Part shown: positions 19,365 through 25,928 of the stretch, piece after piece
How the letters are laid out: each line of letters opens with the position of its first letter
Numbering within the stretch: position 1 is the first letter of the stretch
Origin: Euperipatoides rowelli
Lineage: Eukaryota > Onychophora > Udeonychophora > Euonychophora > Peripatopsidae
NCBI GenBank assembly: GCA_003024985.2
Contig: PXIH01S0000335.1
Reading direction: 5' to 3' (one strand)
DNA length: 25,928 nucleotides
The notes under the pieces: generated by a model
The model's database searches: none
Told to the model about the DNA's origin: nothing
The model's input: only the letters and a program-made list of their open reading frames with translations
Program-made: the position numbers and the translations under genes

Positions 19365-21617
19365 TTATAATTTCACCATTTTCACACTCAACCTCTCCTT
19401 ATGCTTATTTGCCGCTGTTGAGGAAACGGATGACAGATCATCCGACATCGATGGCACATCTCTTTTTTTAATTATCATTTTTTCCTTCAACCTCTTGGCT
19501 TGTACCTCAGCTGCCTCTCCAATAAATTCCTCAATGAGGTCATACTTGGTATTCAAAGTTTAAAAAGCCCTATGTTTATTGTAGGACTTTATTGCATCAT
19601 CCACATTCAATTTCTCCAGTATGGGCACCGGGTAATCACCCTTCTTCTCTTTATAACTTTGCGCTTCTAGAAAAGTAGATGCAACTTGGAAAAAATTATC
19701 TGGATGCTCTACCTTTGCTTTTCCTGAAGTACTCCCACCAAACTTACTTTGCCCAACTGTGCTATGCACAGGCTTAATCTTACTCTTTTCAAAACCAGTA
19801 TTTACCCTTGAGCTCTCTGGGGAGGGTGGAAGGTGACTGCTCTTAGCATTATTTGTGGTTCGGTCCATTGTTGGGCCAGGCACCTGTACACTGCCCATGT
19901 TCAGTGTGTCATCCCTATCCCATGACTCAGGAGGTACGTTTACCCCCCTCCTGCCCTTTAGGGTCTCTGCCCAGGGGACTGGGGTCAATCGTAGTGTTTG
20001 GCCAGAGAGCAAGGTGCTGGGAAATGGGGCAGGGTTACTGACTCCTCTCCAGGCCTCCACCTTATCAGCTTGTGGAGCTGAAGATTTTCCCCCATATTCC
20101 ACACTATTTGCAGTATACTCTTGTGTGCTACAGCAATTCCGTCGGATATGACCTGACTTGCCACATGCAAAGCATCTCTGCAGAAAAGTCAAAACCCTTG
20201 CTTCAAATGATTGACCTGCAAAATCAATCATTATTACTTCTGGTACTATTGTTTCCTTTGCCATTCTTACAAACGCTTTCCTCCGGCAAGATTTAATATG
20301 CTTTAAGCTACGGTCGTGGAAGGAGCAAATATATATTTGCAATCATCTGGTGTGCAGCTCCCAAGAAGTTTCAGAGCTTTACACACCGTAGAATGCGGGA
20401 TTAATGCCGGGATGTTGGTCAAAGTGATCAGCACTGGCTTTTCAGAGAGTCAGTAGGCTTTGAAACAAGACCCATCCACGTCCAGCCCAAGATCCACTAT
20501 CCGGTCCACTGCAGTTGGGTCCTTCAATGTAATCTCCACACGGGTACGGTCATCACCGTTGAATGCAACTATGTTGTCCTTCCCGACCACTTTGCCAGTA
20601 GCCGCCAAGTAACTATCAAATGAATAACCAAATGATCTAGATACCCAAAAAGTTGACTGCAGGTATCTCTCCAGTTCAACCGATTCCAATTTAATCCTAT
20701 CTCACTCCTCTTCATCAATCATCTCTTCAATATCAGGACCTGTGTCCTGGGTAGGAGTACTCTCCATGGGAAAAATTTCACCTTCATCTGGGTTAGTTTC
20801 ACGCTTGCCCTCATCACATGAGGGAGCAGGTTGCAGGAAGACCTTGGTTTGTTCCATTTGAAAACCAGCTGATAATAGTTCAGCCTTCACCTCTTTCCTC
20901 ATTTCTGTACCTTTGCTTGAAGAGGTGGCAAATGTTCTGATCTCTGCCAGCGGCTCACGAACCATGTTCCATCTATCCCACAGCTTTTTAGCTCTCACAG
21001 GAGATTGTTTGGCATATGCTGCCGTCAGCCTACGATTCAGCTTTGCCACCACTCGTCTTGACCTTCTAGTTATCCTAGATTCAGGGGTGTTGATCAAGTC
21101 CTTCCATGAAGACAAAGGGGGTGAGTCTGAGCTCAGCCCTGAAGAGAATGACGTCTCCTCCTCAGTTTCGATAATTTCCACTTTCGTCCAACTCATTTCT
21201 GTCTTAGTAGAGTCCAGTGTACTCAGTGGCTCATTTTCAGGCTGCAATTGACTCATCTGAGTGCAGCTAAGCAGTTTGGCTACTCCACCGCTCTGCAAAT
21301 GGTCATCATCTGAGGAGTCAGAGACCATATGAGACCAGCGTTGTCATTGGTGTGGAAATATCCTCAATCTTGCTATTATCCTCAGGAGAGGCCTGGGGTT
21401 GTTGCCCAGCAGGTATAAGTGAGTCCTCCAAATCGGAGCATCTGGGTTTATCATCCAGTTGGCTATCTTCAGGCTTCAGTTCATCTTTACTCAGATCATC
21501 CACCACCATTATGTCAGCAACTGGGTCAATTTCCATTCCCTCTGAACTATCCATACCGGCTGAGGCCACGGGCTCATCTGCCCGGGTTGCCCCCTTTATG
21601 TCAATATCCTCCACCAC
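19365..21617 (-). pseudogene. LINE C ORF1: gag-like RNA-binding protein, broken
   Basis: ORF1 runs from ATG 21617 to TAA at 19365, about 750 codons, parallel to LINE A. Order: acidic N-terminus; Ser/Glu-rich stretch and basic patch (SRITRRSRRVVAKLNRR) at 21328-20702; compact domain with NIVAFNGDDRTRVEITLKDP; knuckle CFACGKSGHIRRNC at about 20180; a Pro/Ser-rich tail; and a conserved end, ILEKLNVDDAIKSYNKHRAF followed by KYDLIEEFIGEAAE. Breaks: frameshift near 21320, stop at 20702, TGA at 20450, a stop and frameshift near 20320, and TAA at 19560. Cytoplasmic RNA coating and particle assembly is the family role. Confidence 0.8.
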
Positions 21618-22036
21618 CTCTGGTAACTCCTATCAATCCATCCTTTGGCACTACACAATTTGCAGCCATCTTTATACAACAGCTCCAAACTCTGATAATA
21701 CCACTTTTTACTTAATAACGTTTTAACCAGACTAGCAAAAAATCCAATTTTTTGGCTGTGGGTCGCGGGCCCCAATAGTTGAAGTCCACCCAATTTTCAA
21801 ACAAATCCAGCCAGGCGTTTTCAAGAAATCGCAATTCCTATTTACAACACTTTAGGGTATGGGTAACTCGCTGATGAATATTTAGCGACTCCTTCTGAGT
21901 TAAGATCCGAAAATTTGACAGCTGGTGTATAATCTTGTAGGTAATTCCCTACCCAAAAGGCAACTTTTTCCAAGTGGTTTTCCGGCAAAAGATCAAAAAC
22001 CAACTGCAGTAGCCTATTTTTTCAAATCTAACACAT
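21618..22036 (-). promoter_or_regulatory. LINE C 5' UTR
   Basis: A 420-bp leader without coding potential, ending at the telomere-type array. Two blocks related to LINE A's leader repeats occur at 21801-21826 (ACAAATCCAGCCAGGCGTTTTC) and, weaker, at about 21965-21985, spaced about 160 bp. This suggests tandem leader monomers, as in some L1 promoters; that role is inferred. Confidence 0.5.
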
Positions 22037-22166
22037 GGGTTAGGTTTTGGGTTTGGGTTAAGGTTTGGGTTTGGGTTAGGGTTTGTGTTAGGGTTAGGGT
22101 TAGTGTGTTAGGGTTTGTGTTAGGGTTAGGGTTAGTGTGTTAGGGTTAGGGTTTGGGTTAGGGTAA
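22037..22166 (+). repeat. Degenerate telomere-type TTAGGG array between LINE C 5' end and LINE E 3' end
   Basis: About 130 bp of TTAGGG mixed with variants TTTGGG, TTAAGG and TTAGTGTG. A perfect 32-bp unit is tandemly duplicated at 22076-22107 and 22108-22139, so part of the array grew by duplication of a mixed unit, not by simple TTAGGG addition. This is the longest such tract in the window. Confidence 0.9.
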
Positions 22167-22168
22167 GG

Positions 22169-22320
22169 TGTAGTTCATCCTACCTCCGCATTGGGTATAC
22201 GACCACCTTGGAAGAGGGGTGGCACGTATTGGGCGCCCAATGTAAAGTGTAAGGAATCGAAAACTTTTTATTGATAGTTCAAGACAAAGTGAAAGATGAA
22301 GGGTCCTACAGATAGGTATC
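22169..22320 (-). repeat. Shared 3'-terminal LINE module (copy in E)
   Basis: Contains CCACCTTGGAAGAGGGGTGG (hairpin), TATTGGGCGCCC, GTGTAAGGAATCG and, on the element strand, the poly(A) signal TCAATAAAAAG. It matches D most closely. Confidence 0.7.
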
Positions 22321-24949
22321 TATAGAACGAAAGAAGACATATGATAGATCTATGACGCCAAAATGCCGACAGCCCGCCCATAATCTCCAGGTCATTCAGA
22401 GAAAGGAAACCGCACTGAAACGAGGTAGGCCAACCCAGGTCTGCTCCAGCCAAGGGCCCCGAATGCGCCTGGCAGTAAGGTAGGGTGCACCGAAGCACAT
22501 CCATAGCCGATGCCCCCCCCCCCCACACACACAGACCAAGGCCACAAAGGATACACCATACAGATACCAATCCGTTTAATCAGTGCAGTCTCCCCACACC
22601 AACAGACCCGGAAAACAGGTTAGGCCGTTCCGCACCATGGTGTCTTAATTACTTTTAAAATAACGATGTACTTCTAGAATCTAATTTAAATAAAACAAAA
22701 TATTAATTTCCCTAATAAAACAAATTAAATATCAATATGTGGATGTCAATGTAATTCGAAAGGTCCCTCAATCACTCTTTGGCACCCTCCAAAGAACGAC
22801 TGAGGATGGGAAAGGGTGGGATACAAGTTCCACTATGTAAGAGTAAATTACTACTCCTACACAGGAGCCAAATTTAGTGATTCCCGGTTAAACTTGCCGG
22901 AGGCAGACCGAGAAACCACATCCAGCTCAAAGGATCAGGAGGTGGGGGACTCTCAGTGTGAGTTGTACAAAAGACAAAGTCGATTGTTACACCAGAAAAA
23001 CACCGTGACAGTGATCATAGGCAGGGGTCTAATCCTTATTAAGCAAGTGCACCCAAGACCACTGCTGAGAGGGGGGTGGGAGGAAGTGACTGGAGATGGA
23101 GTATGGAATTAGGATTAATGAGATGAGTTCAAAAGTAACAAAAAAACCAACAATAACACACGTAGACAGATTACACATTGCAAAACACAGGTAGTCAAAA
23201 TTCACATAATACAAAACAAATATGACTACTAATGTGCACCTATTACATTCATAACGAAACACGAACACTCATTTCAAAAAATCCCACATTAAGGTCAGGG
23301 GCGGGGGAGGCCGAAGCCAGTACGAGGTGGGCCAACCCAGCCAGGAACTGCATGTGGCCCCATCGCGGCATGCAGCCAATGAATGCAACTCCGCTCATCC
23401 ACAGCATTGCACCCATTACCCAGCTGGGTACACGAGGATCACCCTTAGAATTTAATCATTTTACCAGGTCCGACATCCCTCGCCCCAGACACCCATTGGG
23501 ATAACATTCATCTCGTTACACTTTTGATGGCATTTAATCTCGAAGTTTGGATCCAAAAATTGTTAGAACCTCTCCCAATTCTAAATTAGGAGTCACAAGT
23601 TGACCATCGTTCATCCTTGCCACAGTGACAACCAGTACATAGGAGCTGTCACCATGACAAGTATCACAATTCGAGCCAATACTGGAAGCGGCAATGATCA
23701 AATCATGATCAGGACATTATCTGAACAATAATGATAAAGCAATTCGATTGTTTCTCATTCACTTCCCAAGTTCTCTCCTCAGGCAACCGTAGCTGCTTGC
23801 AATCCAATCTTTGCATCAAACTCTGGATCAAGGCAAGACTAACACAGATCGTTCCAATTTCGCATGAAGGGCCCTATCAAGTACTCGATCACCTACCTTA
23901 AAAGATTTCCATTCCAAGTTCTCCCATCAGGGCAATGATCCCAGATAGGAAACCCGATAATCGTATAACCGAATCATTGTAGACGGCTACGCAGGCAGAT
24001 CTACCTACTCATGTGTCACAGGTAATTCCAACATAGCACTAATGATGAGATGGGGAGGGCCATTTCCACCCGTCCCACTAGGCCCATGCCACCAAAATAC
24101 AACAGTGTAAATTGGGGGATATATTTGTTACGTAGATACCTGGACTCCTTCGATTTCATCAAAACAATCAATGATCTCAAGCGTTGATGAGCCCCANNAT
24201 GAATGTGAACTACACTAGTCATCAAGCCCACAGACCTCTTCCTACATAATTCAGACAATTGATCGGCAAAAACAAACATTTCTGCCACAACAAAGGAAGA
24301 ACCCACTCACAGGCCCTGTTGCCAACTGGACTCATCCCTGGGACATTCATTGGAACCATGAATATCAAACACAAGGAAAAATAGTTTCACTGCAGCTATT
24401 AACTCGATGCCCGAAGTCGACCGCCTCTATGGGATCCAGTTACTCAACGAAGAGCAGATATTACATAAAGAAGACACAAACACAAACTTTCACACTGCAA
24501 CCAGTTACTTTTGGCCTAATCATGCTCAATATATATATCATCATAATAATATGTTTAAAAAAAATGGGGGGGGGGCATGCACAGTAGAAAGGGGAGGGTC
24601 CCCGCATGCACAGTAGATTCTGGTACCCCCTTTTGTAACACCCCCATCAGATCTCAACATTCTAAATCTGATACATCAATGATAATGAGCTGTGACAATC
24701 GGAAGTTGTCAACCAATCAAAATAACACAAAAAACCTCTATTTATCTCGGGATTAATTTAAGGTAAGAACAACAATTACACCACCAACCAACAAAAAAAA
24801 AAGGGGGGGGGGGGGGGCATGCACAGTAGACAGGGGAGGATCCCACACATGTGCAATAGATTCTGGTACCCCCCTTTGAAACACCCCCATCAGATCTCAA
24901 CATTTGTGACCTGATTGGTTAATCTTTTTAGAATCCGACCAAGGGGAAT
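22321..24949 (-). other. LINE E 3' region, no gene recognised
   Basis: A 2.6-kb stretch without recognisable coding sequence. It has a C-run at 22515-22524, a weakly duplicated block (ACGAGGT-GGCCAACCCAG at 22420-22438 and 23322-23340, with similar sequence for about 70 bp after each), poly-G runs, an NN at 24197, and a 95-bp direct repeat (24566-24660 and 24803-24903). Confidence 0.5.
24566..24903. repeat. 95-bp direct repeat pair in LINE E 3' region
   Basis: Copies at 24566-24660 and 24803-24903, about 240 bp apart. Each starts with a G-run, then GCATGCACAGTAGA, and ends ACACCCCCATCAGATCTCAA. Copy 1 repeats GCATGCACAGTAGA internally; copy 2 has a decayed second version. Confidence 0.75.
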
Positions 24950-25785
24950 CTATGCCTGTGGTCCATGCTTCTTTTGCTGACTATATCGCAGGGCATCAAT
25001 GTAAAACCCAAAAACCACAGCGTACCATAGTTCTGGTTTTTTCAGTTTAATTTTTTCTGAGTTGCGGAATTAAATATCTTATAGCAAGTATAGAGATAAA
25101 GGAAAGAAGCTGCTCTTTCAATCCATTTGATTTTTTTCCGGCAACCAGTAGGTAGCGCAGTGACCGGATCATCCACCATTGAGCTCAATTTCTCTATGCT
25201 TTTCCTTCTCTCAATTTCAAGGGCCGCTGTGTAATGACAATTATTGAAAATATGAAAGTCATCATTGTCGGCACTATCACACAACAAGCACAGGGGTGTC
25301 TCCTGAAGCTTCATTAGCCAATTTCTCCTTGACGATGCCAGCCTATTGTGCATAGCTCGCCAAGCAACATCAGACCACTTAGCAGGGATCAAATTATTCC
25401 AAATGGATCCCCATTGAAATTTCAAATTACCTATCGATTTAGGGATATTGACGGGCATATTGGAACATTTAATACTCATTACTATGAATCTGCCTGGCTG
25501 TGTAATATGAAAGTGACCTTTTATCCTGAAATCTAGTTATTGAGGCTTTAATAATTTCATTTGGAATAGTCCTATTTAGGGTTTTATTAGTATCTCTTGA
25601 GATGGCATTGATTTCCCCATGAGCAAATCTGGCCCCCAGCCAGTCAGATACCTGTGTGGCAACGGCCTCCACTCCTTTCAATCGACATTGAGAGGCAAGA
25701 ATTTCACGCACCGAGAAATCAACTCTACTCGATTTCCAATTAGGGAATATAACTTTCCCTCTAGAAAACACCCTGTTGCAGGGTT
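24950..25785 (-). pseudogene. LINE E ORF2 C-terminal part, broken
   Basis: Two open pieces (25771-25469 and 25479-25042) plus a short tail to TAG at 24952-24950. Features: GKVIFPNWKSSRVDFSVREI, SDWLGARFAHGEIN, then IPAKWSDVAWRAMHNRL and a knuckle CLLCDSADNDDFHIFNNC (C-x2-C...H-x4-C), and finally KKPELWYAVVFGFYIDALR. These line up with A and C in order. Frameshifts lie near 25475 and 25045. It lacks the RT core because of 5' truncation. Confidence 0.75.
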
Positions 25786-25928
25786 GCCACAGGCTACCAA
25801 AATGCTACTAAATGCTACTATTTTTCATCTGAGGTGACTAAGGCTACTTTTTTAAGCAAAAAAAGGCCAAAAAGCAACTATTTTTAAGAATATGGTGACT
25901 ATTATTCATACTAGGCGACTTTTTTTAA
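25786..25928. other. Unclassified TA-rich repeat-like sequence at right edge
   Basis: Beyond LINE E's truncation point the sequence is built from recurring GGCTAC, TGCTACTA and GTGACTA words separated by T-runs or A-runs. No coding sequence or TTAGGG is visible. It could be part of another mobile element continuing outside the window. Confidence 0.4.

Larger units (their letters stand above)
15439..22036 (-). mobile_element. LINE C: full-length L1/Tx1-like non-LTR retrotransposon (dead copy)
   Basis: This is the only unit in the window with both ends present: 5' UTR (21618-22036), ORF1 (19365-21617), spacer, ORF2 (15639-19250), short 3' UTR with the shared module, and a telomere-type tail. 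Both ORFs align end to end with LINE A at protein level but differ clearly, so they are separate subfamilies or old copies. TTAGGG-type repeats flank both ends. Its 3' UTR (about 200 bp) is far shorter than that implied for A and D, suggesting an internal deletion. Multiple frameshifts and stops show it is inactive. Confidence 0.85.
22169..25785 (-). mobile_element. LINE E: 5'-truncated L1/Tx1-like element
   Basis: Holds the last 280 or so codons of ORF2 (24950-25785), a very long 3' region (22169-24949), the shared 3' module and a telomere-type tail. Homology to A and C begins at a CNRVFSRGKVIFPNW block, so truncation is near 25785. The 2.8-kb 3' region has no known gene and may itself contain an unrecognised insertion. 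Confidence 0.7.

Noticed and set aside
8683-20452. TGA read as an amino acid (selenocysteine-like) in ORF1, since A and C both have internal TGA
   Set aside because: The TGA codons fall at different positions and the other copy has a sense codon at each, which fits random decay.
9844-21328. A small acidic ORF0 upstream of ORF1 in both A and C, with a 4-bp ATGA overlap in A
   Set aside because: The breaks lie at different places in the protein alignment (C breaks between LVSYG and SDSSDDD, A about 20 codons earlier) and shift in opposite directions, so they are independent frameshifts in one ORF1.
24566-24903. CRISPR-like or satellite array
   Set aside because: There are only two copies with poly-G starts and unequal spacing; it is a simple duplication.

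Overview
This window looks like a repeat-dense stretch of an animal genome, probably from a non-arthropod, aquatic-type invertebrate or basal vertebrate. Evidence: L1/Tx1-type non-LTR retrotransposons (LINEs) with two ORFs, a Sola-like DNA transposon whose gene has a spliceosomal intron, and TTAGGG telomere-type repeats. The lineage cannot be fixed from sequence alone. I see no host gene, rRNA, tRNA or CRISPR array. Single N bases suggest a draft or consensus assembly.

Layout, left to right. Every LINE lies on the minus strand, so each 3' end points left. Element A (1-11212) is nearly full length and its 3' end is off the left edge. It carries ORF2 (371-3985; AP endonuclease, reverse transcriptase, C-terminal zinc-knuckle region), ORF1 (7764-10122; gag-like with a CCHC knuckle) and a 1.1-kb 5' UTR. 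A 3645-bp Sola-like DNA transposon (4042-7686) sits in A's spacer between ORF1 and ORF2. Then come a TTAGGG tract (11213-11230), 5'-truncated LINE B of another family (11231-14037), a TTAGGG tract (14038-14050), short 3' fragment D (14051-15406), a degenerate TTAGGG tract (15407-15438), full-length relative C (15439-22036), a 130-bp degenerate TTAGGG array (22037-22166), and 5'-truncated LINE E (22169 to about 25785). The window ends in an unclassified TA-rich repeat.

The main observation is the arrangement. Five LINE units lie head to tail, all in one orientation, and four consecutive boundaries carry telomere-type repeats, always as TTAGGG on the plus strand. Each LINE RNA would therefore end in CCCUAA units, complementary to the G-rich 3' overhang of a chromosome end. 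This resembles the layout of telomeric retroelements such as Drosophila HeT-A/TART, silkworm TRAS/SART, Magnaporthe MoTeR and rotifer Athena, but the proteins here are L1/Tx1-like with an apurinic-type endonuclease. Elements A, C, D and E look like one lineage (shared ORFs, or a shared 3' module of about 120 bp with a hairpin); B is a different family with the same tail.

All copies here are broken by frameshifts and stops, so this is a relic array. Whether it is at a real chromosome end, or whether such elements maintain telomeres, cannot be decided from this window.
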